Assembly: GCF_018918285.1 (NCBI RefSeq)
Contig: NZ_JAHLQF010000001.1
Coordinates: forward strand, 310,001 to 374,000
Direction: 5' to 3'
Origin: Clostridium mobile
Lineage (GTDB): Bacteria; Bacillota; Clostridia; Clostridiales; Clostridiaceae
Length of the DNA stretch: 64,000 nucleotides
Made by a program: the position numbers and the translations under genes. Below are positions 1 through 8,944 of this stretch, one piece after another. Numbering within the stretch: the first letter of the stretch is position 1; every line of letters begins with the position of its first letter. Below the pieces are notes generated by a model that had not been told where the DNA came from, did not search any database, and worked only from the letters and a program-made list of their open reading frames with translations.

Positions 1-116
1 ACATCCATTCTCTTATAACCTTCAGTATTTACATTAGATAAATTATTTGATATGGAGTCTAATTTATCCTGTTGAGCTGTCATTGCACTTCTACCATTCC
101 AAAGTATTCTAAGCAT
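1..116 (-). CDS. Flagellar basal-body rod protein, FlgF/FlgG family (partial, N-terminus only)
   Basis: This is the N-terminal 38 codons of a gene that runs off the left edge of the window. It starts at an ATG at 116. The translation begins MLRILWNGRSAMTAQQ and continues with a SNNLSNVNTEGYKR segment. That is the conserved N-terminal motif of rod, hook and hook-associated proteins, which form the axial helix D0. It lies 22 bases downstream of another rod-family gene in the same orientation, so the two look like the flgF/flgG (flhO/flhP) pair seen at the end of clostridial flagellar operons. Its product would be exported by the flagellar type III apparatus and built into the distal rod. FlgF and FlgG cannot be separated from this fragment. 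Confidence 0.85.
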   Translation of the reverse strand, partial: MLRILWNGRSAMTAQQDKLDSISNNLSNVNTEGYKRMD

Positions 117-138
117 TTATACCACCCTTACAATCAAA

Positions 139-942
139 TTATCTTATTGAACCTAATTCGTTTACTGCTTTACCTAAAGTTTCATCTAGTGATTGAATTA
201 CCTTTTGATTAGTTTCAAAATTTCTCATTACTGTCATCATTTCTACCATTTCTTTTATAACATTAACATTTGATTTCTCTAGATTATATTGTTTTATAGC
301 AGTATTATTAGTTTCTCTTGCATTCTCTCCTGTATAAAGGTTGTCCCCAACCTTTTGTAATGATTTGTAATCTTCATTTACATTATTTTCTTGGCCAAAA
401 TCACAAGTGTAGAACCTATATGATGGTGATCCATCTACGTTTAATTTTCCTTCTCCATCTAATGCTAAATTATTGCTATTTACCCTTATTGGCTCAATTT
501 GTTCTGTTTCTAAATTAATACCTAAAATATTGTCTCCACTACTATTCACTAAGTATCCTCTGCTATTTATATGAAAAGAACCATCTCTAGTATAGTATCT
601 ATTATTACCAATTCCATCATTTCTTTGAACAGTAAAAAATCCTCTACCTTCTATAGCAAAATCCGTAGCTTTATCAGTTTTTTCAAAGGAACCTTGAGTA
701 AAATTGGTGTTTACATCATCAATTTTACTTCCTAAACTAATCTCTCCTAAATCTTGTCTGTAATTTTTTCCATTGACTACTTTGTCATAGTTATATAAAA
801 GCACCCTATCAAATTCCTTAACAGATAATTCTTCTCCTTTAAATCCAACAGTATTAACATTTGATAAATTATTAGTGATTACATTCTGTTTTCCTTCCTG
901 TGTTATCATACCTGAAACAGCTGTATAAATACCTCTTATCAT
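139..942 (-). CDS. flgG: Flagellar basal-body rod protein, FlgF/FlgG family
   Basis: The 267-residue protein begins MIRGIYTAVSGMITQEGKQN and has the ITNNLSNVNTVGFK rod signature near residues 22-36. A FAIEGRGFFTVQ segment near residue 95 is the usual central motif of FlgF/FlgG, and the C-terminal half ends in an amphipathic helix (MRNFETNQKVIQSLDETLGKAVNELG). This is the standard layout of a secreted axial protein: terminal D0 helices around a beta-rich core, exported without a cleaved signal. The ATG start overlaps the stop of the small upstream ORF as ATGA, which suggests translational coupling. A second rod-type gene follows. The name flgG is the family default; flgF is equally possible because both paralogues sit side by side. 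Confidence 0.88.
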   Translation of the reverse strand: MIRGIYTAVSGMITQEGKQNVITNNLSNVNTVGFKGEELSVKEFDRVLLYNYDKVVNGKNYRQDLGEISLGSKIDDVNTNFTQGSFEKTDKATDFAIEGRGFFTVQRNDGIGNNRYYTRDGSFHINSRGYLVNSSGDNILGINLETEQIEPIRVNSNNLALDGEGKLNVDGSPSYRFYTCDFGQENNVNEDYKSLQKVGDNLYTGENARETNNTAIKQYNLEKSNVNVIKEMVEMMTVMRNFETNQKVIQSLDETLGKAVNELGSIR

Positions 943-1133
943 TTGCTCACTTCCTTATCTATTATTACTTTCATTTCATGAGGATATTCCATTCCCATAG
1001 AACGGGCTCTCTTCTCAATTTCATATGGACTTAACTGATAGTTTATTTTTACTCCTGCCATAAGCATTGTAGTAAATACTATTCCAATACCTAAACCTAA
1101 GAGAAGTTTTTTATCACTTAAGAAATATATTAA
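939..1133 (-). CDS. Small membrane protein in the flagellar operon, no canonical start codon
   Basis: An open frame lies between the DUF6115 gene and the rod gene. A good Shine-Dalgarno (AAAGGAG, 1134-1140) overlaps the end of the preceding gene, but no ATG, GTG or TTG occurs in frame at normal spacing. The first in-frame ATGs are at 1067 and 1061, inside the predicted membrane helix. The frame encodes up to about 64 residues: a hydrophobic helix (KLLLGLGIGIVFTTMLMAG), then a soluble tail with an IEKRARSMGMEYPHEM segment. The stop overlaps the next gene's ATG (ATGA), which argues that the frame is really translated. It could use an unusual start (ATA is available at 1130), or the start may have been lost by mutation. 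I do not recognise a function with certainty. Confidence 0.55.
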   Translation of the reverse strand, partial: LIYFLSDKKLLLGLGIGIVFTTMLMAGVKINYQLSPYEIEKRARSMGMEYPHEMKVIIDKEVSK

Positions 1134-1138
1134 CTCCT

Positions 1139-1606
1139 TTATTTTAAATATAATTCTTTTATTAATAATAATTCCCCCTTGCCTATCTGGAGATGTTGTG
1201 CTACTTGGTCTAAGTCCATTCCTTTATCTATTAACTGCTTTACTTCATCTATTTTAACATTATTCTTCTCTTCGACCTTATTTTCCTCTATTTTCTCTTC
1301 TATTTTTTTTTCTGATCTTTCTTTTAGTTTTTCTTCATTTTTATCCTCTATTAATTTCTCTTCTTCTAGGTCTTCAATCTTTATACTCTTGCAGTTTATG
1401 CTTTCTTTTAAATCCTCTATTTCCATTTGAAGCTGTAATATAGTTTCTGCCATTTCCTTTCTTAAGTTGAGAATTTCAATTGAATAGTCATTAATATTTT
1501 CTTCTGCATTATCCATAGCCTTAGAAAAAGATTTCTTTTCTTTTTTTATGGCAATTACATTTATAGTTATTAAAAACAAACCAATAATTAATAGAAATAT
1601 TGTCAT
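1139..1606 (-). CDS. DUF6115/SwrB-like membrane-anchored coiled-coil protein
   Basis: The 155-residue protein has one N-terminal membrane segment (MTIFLLIIGLFLITINVIAI). A long, highly charged Lys/Glu-rich coiled coil follows (about residues 25-120). The C-terminal helical motif (IDKGMDLDQVAQHLQIGKGELLLIKELY) resembles a small helix-turn-helix. The layout, and the position directly downstream of sigma-28, match the DUF6115/SwrB family. In Bacillus subtilis, SwrB (YlxL) follows sigD and promotes activation of the flagellar type III export apparatus. It lies 14 bases after fliA and ahead of the small membrane ORF. The function as an export-switch accessory factor is inferred from position and layout. 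The coiled coil itself is compositionally biased and gives little homology signal. Confidence 0.7.
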   Translation of the reverse strand: MTIFLLIIGLFLITINVIAIKKEKKSFSKAMDNAEENINDYSIEILNLRKEMAETILQLQMEIEDLKESINCKSIKIEDLEEEKLIEDKNEEKLKERSEKKIEEKIEENKVEEKNNVKIDEVKQLIDKGMDLDQVAQHLQIGKGELLLIKELYLK

Positions 1607-1620
1607 ACTATCACCTTATA

Positions 1621-2355
1621 TTAATTTTCTATATTATACTTCAATCGTTTTAGTTCCCCTCTTAGATTTATTATAGCTCTACTATGAAGTTGGCAAACCC
1701 TTGATTCTGAGACACTTAAAATCTTTCCTATCTCTTTTAATGTTAATTTTTCATAATAGTAAAGAGACAGCACAGTCTTATCTTTTTCTTTTAAGTTCTC
1801 TAATGCCCTTTGTAAATATTCCAACATTTCTTTTTCCTCTAAATCTTTTTCAGGGCATGGACTTTTTTCATCCACAATAGTTCCTATTAATGGGATATCA
1901 TCTTCTTCTGAAAATATTAAATCCTCTAAAGAAACTATGGATATATAGTTTATGTAATTTTCAATTTGAGATACTTCTTCCACTGTCATACCTAATTCTT
2001 CACTAATTTCTTTTATGTTAGGCTCTCTAAAATTTTTCTTTTGTAAGGTTTCGATTGCATAATTATATTTATTTAATTTGTCCATAGCTCCTTTTGATAT
2101 GGGGCTAATTTTTCTTAATTCATCAATCATAGAACCTTTTATTCTGATTGATGCATAAGTCGAAAATTTCATTCCCTTACTTTTGTCAAATTTATTTATA
2201 GAATCCATAAGCCCAATCATTCCATAGCTAACTAAATCCTCAAACTCAATATATTTAGTTTTACCAATGATAATCCTAGAAGCTATATATTTTACAAGTG
2301 GTATATACTGTTTTACTATTTCTTCTCTCATTTCTGGGATTGCAACTGCACTCAT
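1621..2355 (-). CDS. fliA: RNA polymerase sigma factor for flagellar operons (sigma-28/SigD)
   Basis: The 244-residue protein is of the FliA/SigD/WhiG class. It has a region 2 helix pair (KYIASRI..., FEDLVSYGMIGLMDSINKFD, KFSTYASIRIKGSMIDELR), a sigma-3 segment typical of this class, and a C-terminal region 4 helix-turn-helix (LTLKEIGKILSVSESRVCQLHSRAIINLR). It lacks region 1.1, as expected for the family. It directs transcription of late flagellar genes. Four promoters in this window fit a TAAA-N15-(T/C)ACGATA(A/T) pattern and precede flagellins or the glycosylation genes (23902, 32884, 54865 and 55982), so the factor and its targets are both visible. The gene sits 2 bases after the PilZ gene in the same operon. 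No flgM anti-sigma gene is seen in the window. Confidence 0.96.
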   Translation of the reverse strand: MSAVAIPEMREEIVKQYIPLVKYIASRIIIGKTKYIEFEDLVSYGMIGLMDSINKFDKSKGMKFSTYASIRIKGSMIDELRKISPISKGAMDKLNKYNYAIETLQKKNFREPNIKEISEELGMTVEEVSQIENYINYISIVSLEDLIFSEEDDIPLIGTIVDEKSPCPEKDLEEKEMLEYLQRALENLKEKDKTVLSLYYYEKLTLKEIGKILSVSESRVCQLHSRAIINLRGELKRLKYNIEN

Positions 2356-2357
2356 AG

Positions 2358-2990
2358 CTAATACCCCCCTGGTCTATTTTTCCTATGCTCCCTCATAATT
2401 TGGAATAATAACCTAATTATTTTTTCTACGGTTTTATCATCCACATCTATAAATGAAACTCCACATATATATTTTTTATCTTCTTTTTCTACTCTTATTA
2501 TTTTTCCTTTTACATGAACTTCTTCATCTTTTAGTAATAATGATATTGCTAATATATTTCCTACATGAAGCTCTTTATAGGTTGATAATTTCATGCCTCC
2601 TGCACTTACATCTAAAGTATAGCCGTCAAAAAACTCAATATCTCTACCTGTATCTATTACTGAACAACAGGCTTTTGATACTATTGATACTCTTACATGA
2701 TTCCTTCTTTGAATTTTTACAAATTGTTTTGGATTGGCAATAAGAACCATCATAATTCTATCAATTTTTCTACCTGTAACCACAGTAGTGAATTTATAAA
2801 CTCCTTTATGAGTGTAATACACCCCCTCTATTAGTTCACCTTTCTTTAGAGGTAAATATACCCCATCTCTTACTGGTATACTAATCCCTGCATAGCTATC
2901 TGAAATATCTTGGATATTACTTTTATATATACCATCCTCCATTAATATTTCAATTTTACTGTTTACTGAAAATTTAATATTATCCGTCAT
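2358..2990 (-). CDS. PilZ-domain c-di-GMP receptor, YcgR/YpfA flagellar brake type
   Basis: The 210-residue protein has an N-terminal YcgR-like beta domain (about 1-95) and a C-terminal PilZ domain. Both c-di-GMP binding motifs are present: RxxxR in RRNHVR near residue 98, and DxSxxG in LDVSAGGM near residue 129. Members of this family (YcgR in Escherichia coli, YpfA/DgrA in Bacillus) bind c-di-GMP and slow or stop the flagellar motor by contacting MotA or FliG/FliM. It sits between flhG and fliA in the flagellar operon, with an ATG preceded by GGGGATGG. A PAS-GGDEF-EAL protein encoded at 29395-31413 could supply or degrade the ligand. The braking role is an inference from the family. Confidence 0.9.
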   Translation of the reverse strand: MTDNIKFSVNSKIEILMEDGIYKSNIQDISDSYAGISIPVRDGVYLPLKKGELIEGVYYTHKGVYKFTTVVTGRKIDRIMMVLIANPKQFVKIQRRNHVRVSIVSKACCSVIDTGRDIEFFDGYTLDVSAGGMKLSTYKELHVGNILAISLLLKDEEVHVKGKIIRVEKEDKKYICGVSFIDVDDKTVEKIIRLLFQIMREHRKNRPGGY

Positions 2991-3001
2991 AATACCATCC
3001 C

Positions 3002-3889
3002 CTATGAAAAAATACTAAACAACTTTTTAAATAATCCTTGAGCTCCTGTTCCTTTTTTTTTATTTTTTTCTCCCAATATTTTAGTAGCAATATCATTTAT
3101 CTCTTTTGATACTTCAGCATTAGGAAAGCTTATCACAAATGGTTTTTGTTTTCTAACTGCTTCGATAAGCTTTTTATCCTCAGATAGAGCTCCTAAATAA
3201 TCTAATTTAATATCTAAAAATTTACTTACAGTATTGTTAAACTTATTATAAGTTCCCATACCTTCTTTAAAGCTCATTATTTTATTTATTACCACTTTTG
3301 CAGAGGTTTTTATCTTAAAATGGTTGATTACTTTTAATAAGCAATAGGCATCAGTAAGGGAAGTAGGTTCTGGGGTTGTTATTACAATGAGCTCTTCAGA
3401 ACATGCTATAAACCCCAAAACATTCCTGCTGACTCCTGCTCCTGTATCCATAATAATATAGTCAAGATTCTCTAAGGAAGCGAGTTTTCTTAGAAACTTA
3501 TCTCTCTTTTCTTTAGAAATATCTTCTATAGCTGTAAATCCAGAGCCTCCTGGTAATAATCTTACTCCATATGGTCCTTCAATTATTACATCTTCAATCT
3601 CCATATTGTTAAATATTACATCTTTAACATCATATTTAGGTAAGAATCCCATTAGTACATCATCATTTCCCATTCCAACGTCAGCATCAAAAATTAGAAC
3701 TTTTTTCCCTCTCATTTGTAGAGCGATAGAAAGATTTACAACAAAATTACTCTTTCCAACCCCTCCCTTACCAGAGGTTACTGTAATTATTTTAGGTCCT
3801 TTACTACTTTGTTCTAATTCCTTTTCTTCTACTTCTTTTTCTTTTGCTTCTTTTGCTAATTTTCTTAGTGCTGCCGCTTGATCTAGCAT
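3002..3889 (-). CDS. flhG: MinD-family ATPase FlhG (flagellar number regulator)
   Basis: The 295-residue protein is a ParA/MinD-type ATPase with a deviant Walker A motif (KGGVGKS, residues 41-47), a FDADVGMGNDD switch segment and a YIIMDTGAG Walker B region. The N-terminus carries DQAAALR (residues 3-9). This matches the DQAxxLR motif by which FlhG stimulates the FlhF GTPase in Geobacillus/Bacillus. A C-terminal amphipathic membrane-targeting helix is plausible (QGLFKKLFSIF). FlhG (also YlxH or FleN) controls flagellum number and C-ring assembly. Its start overlaps the end of flhF by 7 bases, so the interacting partners are translationally coupled. Confidence 0.94.
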   Translation of the reverse strand: MLDQAAALRKLAKEAKEKEVEEKELEQSSKGPKIITVTSGKGGVGKSNFVVNLSIALQMRGKKVLIFDADVGMGNDDVLMGFLPKYDVKDVIFNNMEIEDVIIEGPYGVRLLPGGSGFTAIEDISKEKRDKFLRKLASLENLDYIIMDTGAGVSRNVLGFIACSEELIVITTPEPTSLTDAYCLLKVINHFKIKTSAKVVINKIMSFKEGMGTYNKFNNTVSKFLDIKLDYLGALSEDKKLIEAVRKQKPFVISFPNAEVSKEINDIATKILGEKNKKKGTGAQGLFKKLFSIFS

Positions 3890-5016
3890 ATATTATCCTC
3901 TCCTAATATTAAATTAACTATTTCCTCTTTAGAAAGTGTCTTAAGATCATCAGGTACACTTTGTCCAATAGTGACATAACTTAAAGGTTTTTTAGCACTA
4001 TCTAATATATTTAATATTGATCCATAAGATGTTGTTTCATCTAGTTTAGTTATTATAACATTATTAAATCCAAGGATTTTATAGCCTTCTACTATAGTGG
4101 TTATATCTTTATTTTTAATGGCAGCACTAATCACTAAGTGTATATTTTCTGTTTGTATTTTATCTATAAGCATTCTTAACTCAGATATTTGCATAGCATT
4201 TTTAGAACTTCTTCCTGTGGTATCGATTAATATGGTGTCAAAGTCTTTCATGGACTCTAGAGCTTCATCCATATCCTTTTGGGTAAATACTACTCTAAAA
4301 GGTATATTCATTATATCTGCATAGGTCTTTAGTTGTTCAACAGCTCCAATCCTGTAGGTATCAATTGTAATTAGCCCAACTTTCTTCTTTTGAACTAAAG
4401 CTAGACTTCCTGCTAGTTTAGCTATGGTTGTAGTTTTTCCTACTCCTGTAGGCCCTACTAAAACGATAATACCATCTGTGGAACTATTTGATATATGAAT
4501 TTCATCCTTTAAAGCTTCTTTAACTTTTTCTATAGAATCAATATCATCTTCCATATTATTCACTTTGTTCATCAGCGATTTTATAATGCTATCACTTAAA
4601 TCTGCCTTTTCTAATTTTATTTTAAGAGGATCTTTTTCTTCCTTTTCACCAGATGAATTACTTACAATTTTATTCATCATACTTTTCATCTCTTGAAGTT
4701 CTTTATATATGTCATCTTGATTATCATCTTTTAGATAGCTTAGCTTTTCATTTGTATTAGATTCCTCTCTATTTTTTTCTACTATCTTTTTTAAAATGTC
4801 TATTCCATTTTCCACTGGTTTTTTTTCTTCTTGTTCTTCTTTATTGCTATTATCAATAGCAGCTGTAACTTCAATTACCTTTTTCTGAAAAAATCCTAAA
4901 AGTCCAGGACGCTTTATCTTCCTTTGGCTAATAATTATAGCATCCTTTCCAAGTTCATATCTGATTCTAGTAAGTGCTTCATTCATGTTGTTTACAATAT
5001 ACTTCTTAATAACCAT
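3883..5016 (-). CDS. flhF: SRP-type GTPase FlhF
   Basis: The 377-residue protein has an FlhF-specific N-terminal B domain (MVIKKYIVNNMNEALTRIR..., charged linker to about residue 130), an N domain, and an SRP-like G domain. G1 is GPTGVGKTT at residues 188-196, G3 is DTTGRS, and G4 is TKLDETT. FlhF is a membrane-associated homologue of Ffh/FtsY that marks the site of flagellum assembly and recruits early structural proteins; FlhG stimulates it. It lies between flhA and flhG, 1 base after flhA, in the usual flhA-flhF-flhG order. All nucleotide-binding motifs look intact. Confidence 0.95.
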   Translation of the reverse strand: MVIKKYIVNNMNEALTRIRYELGKDAIIISQRKIKRPGLLGFFQKKVIEVTAAIDNSNKEEQEEKKPVENGIDILKKIVEKNREESNTNEKLSYLKDDNQDDIYKELQEMKSMMNKIVSNSSGEKEEKDPLKIKLEKADLSDSIIKSLMNKVNNMEDDIDSIEKVKEALKDEIHISNSSTDGIIVLVGPTGVGKTTTIAKLAGSLALVQKKKVGLITIDTYRIGAVEQLKTYADIMNIPFRVVFTQKDMDEALESMKDFDTILIDTTGRSSKNAMQISELRMLIDKIQTENIHLVISAAIKNKDITTIVEGYKILGFNNVIITKLDETTSYGSILNILDSAKKPLSYVTIGQSVPDDLKTLSKEEIVNLILGEDNIC

Positions 5017-5017
5017 T

Positions 5018-7084
5018 TTATATTGTCACAACTCCTTCAGTTTTAATTTCTATATCATTTGGTATTTCATTTATGGAAAGTACATTTAAATTTGGGAAAA
5101 TCATTTCTGTAAGCCTTCTAAATGCCGGTCTTATCTTAGGTGAAACCAAGACTACTGGCTGGTTCTCATAGAAGAATGTACTTTCTATTGTTTCTTTTAA
5201 AGAGTTTAAAATTTTCCCTGTAGTATCTGGATCAATAGCTGGGAAAGAACCTTGTATAGATCTTTGTATATTTTCCCCTATGAGTTCCTCAATATTAGGT
5301 GAAAGAGTAACAACATTTACTGCTCCCTGTTCATCAATTAATGGATTGCATATGCTTCTTCCTAATGCAAATCTTACATATTCAGTAAGAAGTTCTATAT
5401 CTTTAGTAGTTCTAGAATTATCAGCTAAAGACTCCAGGATTGTTACCATGTCTTTAATTGAAACTCTCTCCTTTAATAGATTTTGAAGAACCTTTTGTAT
5501 TTCTCCAATTGTCATTAAGTCTGGTATTAACTCTTCTACTACAGCGTTGTATTTTTCCTTAACTGAATCAATCACCATCTTAACTTCCTGTCTTCCAAGA
5601 AGCTGATAAGAGTTATTCTTTATTGTTTCAGTTAAGTGAGTAACCATAACCGTAGTAGGATCTACAACTGTTAGTCCCTTTATTTCTGCATCCTCTCTAC
5701 TATCTTGGTTTATCCAAATAGCTGGGAGTCCAAAAGCAGGTTCTATAGCTTTAATTCCTTCTATACCATATTCTCCATTTGTTGGATCCATGCATAGCAA
5801 CATATTTGGCATAAGCTCTCCCTTAGCTACGATTGTCCCTCTTATCTTTATAACATATTCATTAGTTCTTAATTGAAGATTATCTCTAATTCTTATAGGT
5901 TGTACGATTATACCCATTTCAATTGCACACTGTCTTCTTACAGAAGTGATTCTCTGTAATAAGTCTCCTCCTGAACCTTCATCAGCAAGGGGGATTAATC
6001 CATATCCTATTTCTATATCCATAGTTTCTACATTTATTAAACTCATTACATTTTCTGGTTCTTTGCTCTCTATTTCTGTTATTTCTATTTGCTCCTGCTC
6101 CATTTGTTCAATAATTTTTTCATTTTCATCCTTATATAGAAAATATGCTCCAACACCACTGGTTAATGATAGTATGAAAAATGGAATCTTAGGAAGCCCT
6201 GGTATTAAAAACAAACAGAATAATACTGCTGAAGCCATAGCTACTACCTTAGGAAAGGCAGTTAACTGTCTGCCGATTATATTACCAAAATTCTCATCAC
6301 TTCCTGAGCGAGTAACTAAAATACCCGATGCTGTAGATATTAAAAGTGCAGGAATTTGGGAAACTAACCCGTCTCCAATGGTAAGCATGGTGAATTTCTT
6401 TGCTGCCTCACCAGCTGTCATTTCCATCATTAAGCTACCGATTATTATACCACCGGCAATATTTATAGCAGTTATAATTAATCCTGCTACAGCATCACCT
6501 TTTACAAATTTCGAAGCTCCATCCATGGCCCCATAAAAATCTGCTTCTTGCTGTAATTTTTTTCTTCTATCTCTAGCTCCATTTTCATCTATAAGACCTG
6601 AGTTTAAGTCAGCATCAATACTCATTTGTTTACCAGGCATCGCATCTAATGTGAATCTAGCAGAAACTTCTGCGACTCTTGAAGCACCGCTTGTAATTAC
6701 CATAAACTGAACAATAATTATAATTAAAAATATTATAATTCCAACTACATAGTTACCTCCAATTACAAAGCTACCAAAAGCAGCAATTATTTCTCCACCA
6801 TCTGCTTCCCCCAGTATCAATCTTGTGGAAGATAGATTTAATCCCAACCTAAAAAGAGTTGTAACCAATAATAGTGTGGGAAAAGATGAAAATTGCAATA
6901 CTTCTGTGGTAAACATAGTGATAAGAAGTATAAGTACTGAAATAGTAATATTAACTGCAATCAAAACATCTAGCACTTTAGTAGGTAACGGTATAATCAT
7001 CATCATAACTATAGCAATTACTCCAAAAGCTACTAGTACATCTATATTATTTTTTAAGTTTGCTCTTTTTCTTAAATTTTCCAA
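5018..7084 (-). CDS. flhA: Flagellar type III export protein FlhA
   Basis: The 688-residue protein has eight predicted membrane segments in the N-terminal half. Between segments 4 and 5 it carries the highly conserved FHIPEP-family cytoplasmic loop (ARFTLDAMPGKQMSIDADLN and the RRKKLQQEADFYGAMDGASKFVKGD region). The large C-terminal cytosolic domain (from about residue 330) forms the nonameric docking ring for export substrates and chaperones. FlhA couples proton flow to export. The start is a TTG at 7084, preceded by GGCGGTG. It lies 16 bases downstream of the fliR-flhB fusion and directly upstream of flhF. Length and domain order are normal. Confidence 0.96.
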   Translation of the reverse strand: MENLRKRANLKNNIDVLVAFGVIAIVMMMIIPLPTKVLDVLIAVNITISVLILLITMFTTEVLQFSSFPTLLLVTTLFRLGLNLSSTRLILGEADGGEIIAAFGSFVIGGNYVVGIIIFLIIIIVQFMVITSGASRVAEVSARFTLDAMPGKQMSIDADLNSGLIDENGARDRRKKLQQEADFYGAMDGASKFVKGDAVAGLIITAINIAGGIIIGSLMMEMTAGEAAKKFTMLTIGDGLVSQIPALLISTASGILVTRSGSDENFGNIIGRQLTAFPKVVAMASAVLFCLFLIPGLPKIPFFILSLTSGVGAYFLYKDENEKIIEQMEQEQIEITEIESKEPENVMSLINVETMDIEIGYGLIPLADEGSGGDLLQRITSVRRQCAIEMGIIVQPIRIRDNLQLRTNEYVIKIRGTIVAKGELMPNMLLCMDPTNGEYGIEGIKAIEPAFGLPAIWINQDSREDAEIKGLTVVDPTTVMVTHLTETIKNNSYQLLGRQEVKMVIDSVKEKYNAVVEELIPDLMTIGEIQKVLQNLLKERVSIKDMVTILESLADNSRTTKDIELLTEYVRFALGRSICNPLIDEQGAVNVVTLSPNIEELIGENIQRSIQGSFPAIDPDTTGKILNSLKETIESTFFYENQPVVLVSPKIRPAFRRLTEMIFPNLNVLSINEIPNDIEIKTEGVVTI

Positions 7085-7100
7085 GAGAACACCGCCTTAA

Positions 7101-8924
7101 CTATTTCATCTTCATAACTATTGCTAAAATTTCAGCTACCGCTTGATACATTTCTACAGGTATTTCACTATCTAATTCCACTTCATTATATATAAGCCTA
7201 GCTAATGGTTTATTTTCAATTATAGGAACATTACTTTCCTTAGCTTTTTCTTTTATCTTTAAGGCTACAAAATCTGTTCCTTTTGCCACTACTACTGGGG
7301 CTTTATTTTCCCCTTCTTTATATTTTATTGCAACGGAAATATGAGTTGGGTTGGTTATTACCACTGTTGCATCTGGAACAGCCTGCATCATTCTTCTCAT
7401 AGCCATTTCCCTTTGTTTTTGTCTTATCTTCCCTTTTATTTGAGGATCCCCTTCCATTTGCTTGAACTCTTCTTTTATTTCTTGTTTAGTCATCTTCATT
7501 TCTTTCTTAAATTGGAATTTTTGAAATATAAAATCCGTTACGGCTATAGCTAACAAAACAAGAGTTACTTTAAAAAATATTTTAAGAGCTAAGTCTCCAA
7601 AGGCCTCTATCAATATGGGATATCTTAAGTTATATAAATTTACTATGTATATATAATTACTTTTAATAAATTTATATCCTACAAATCCAACTATAGTTAC
7701 CACTAAAACGGCTTTAATTAATTCTACTACAGATCTCATTGAAAACATTTTCTTAAAGCCATTAATAGGATTTAACTTTTTTATATCTGGTTTTAAAGGT
7801 TCTTTAGTAAATATAAATCCAGTTTGAATAAAATTTGCAAAAATCCCCATTAACATTATAGGTACTACAATAGGAAGAATGGTTGTGGCCAATTTACCTA
7901 ATATTATTATCAATATATTACCTAATGTTTGGTAGTTTAACTCCATATTTAAGAAGTCATTTAAAAAAGTAGTCATAACTCCTTTTAAATTCCCCACCAC
8001 ATATTCTCCTGCGAAGGATAGCACTAAAGTTGATATCAAAAGGGTTAATGCTAAGTTTACATCCTTACTTTTGGCTACTTGTCCCTTTTTCTTAGCTTCA
8101 CTTAATTTATGTGGTGTGGCCTCCTCAGTTTTGTCATCTGAGGCGAAAATAAAAATGAATGGTATGGTTTTAAAAACAGATTGAAATAATTCCGGTATTT
8201 TTATAAAACTACTTTCTATTAAAGTAATAAAAATAGGTAATGCAAAAGTAAATGTAATTAATCCAACTAATATCTTCACCGGAAGCCCTAGTATCATTAT
8301 GTTTAACTGTGGTACAGTCCTTGCCATAAGTCCTAAGGTTAATTCTGTTATTATAATTATCAATACTATTGGTATTGCTATTTTCAAACCTAAACTAAAA
8401 AAATCTATAAATATTTTTGTTATTAAACCTGATAAAGAATCTGAAAGTAAAGATTTCCCTAAAGAAACTGATTTATAACTTCCTATTAATTGATATATCA
8501 ATACATGGTGTACATCTAAAATGAAAAACATTACTAAACTACACCAATAAAGCAACCTCTCCAACAAAGTCGAATTACTGTTTGTATTTGGATCAAGCAT
8601 CGACATCATTGAAAAACCTACTTGCACGTCTATAAAATTTCCTGCCATCCTTACAGACATAAAGCATAATTCTGTTATGTATCCAAGTGTTAATCCTGTA
8701 ATTATTTCATTTATTCCACTAGCTATAAAGGCAAACATATTATTTATATTATTTACCGAGTTATAATCTATTCCCGGTAGTATTATAAAGGATAAAATTA
8801 ATACAAAACCTATTTTCACCATAGCTGGAGTACCTTTAGGGAAAAATACAGGTGTTACAGTAAAAAAAGTTATAAACCTTAAAAAAACCATTATTAACGC
8901 TGTATAGAATGCTATATTAATCAA
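7101..8924 (-). CDS. fliR-flhB: Fused flagellar export protein FliR-FlhB
   Basis: One 607-residue frame holds two export-gate proteins that are separate in most bacteria. Residues 1 to about 255 are FliR (six membrane helices, with VRMAGNFIDVQVGFSM at 91-106). From about 261 the FlhB signature begins (DDKTEEATPHKLSEAKKKGQ), followed by four membrane helices and the cytosolic switch domain. The autocleavage motif NPTH is intact at residues 525-528. FlhB self-cleavage there switches export from rod/hook to filament substrates. FliR-FlhB fusions are known in Clostridium, and the fused form fits the FliPQR-FlhB gate structure. The start is TTG at 8924 after GTAGGTG. Confidence 0.95.
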   Translation of the reverse strand: MINIAFYTALIMVFLRFITFFTVTPVFFPKGTPAMVKIGFVLILSFIILPGIDYNSVNNINNMFAFIASGINEIITGLTLGYITELCFMSVRMAGNFIDVQVGFSMMSMLDPNTNSNSTLLERLLYWCSLVMFFILDVHHVLIYQLIGSYKSVSLGKSLLSDSLSGLITKIFIDFFSLGLKIAIPIVLIIIITELTLGLMARTVPQLNIMILGLPVKILVGLITFTFALPIFITLIESSFIKIPELFQSVFKTIPFIFIFASDDKTEEATPHKLSEAKKKGQVAKSKDVNLALTLLISTLVLSFAGEYVVGNLKGVMTTFLNDFLNMELNYQTLGNILIIILGKLATTILPIVVPIMLMGIFANFIQTGFIFTKEPLKPDIKKLNPINGFKKMFSMRSVVELIKAVLVVTIVGFVGYKFIKSNYIYIVNLYNLRYPILIEAFGDLALKIFFKVTLVLLAIAVTDFIFQKFQFKKEMKMTKQEIKEEFKQMEGDPQIKGKIRQKQREMAMRRMMQAVPDATVVITNPTHISVAIKYKEGENKAPVVVAKGTDFVALKIKEKAKESNVPIIENKPLARLIYNEVELDSEIPVEMYQAVAEILAIVMKMK

Positions 8925-8944
8925 AATAACACCTACTTACTAAT

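Noticed and set aside
5946-6536. 196-residue plus-strand ORF opposite flhA
   Set aside because: It is antisense to a strongly conserved gene, and its length is explained by flhA codon pattern; there is no ribosome site.
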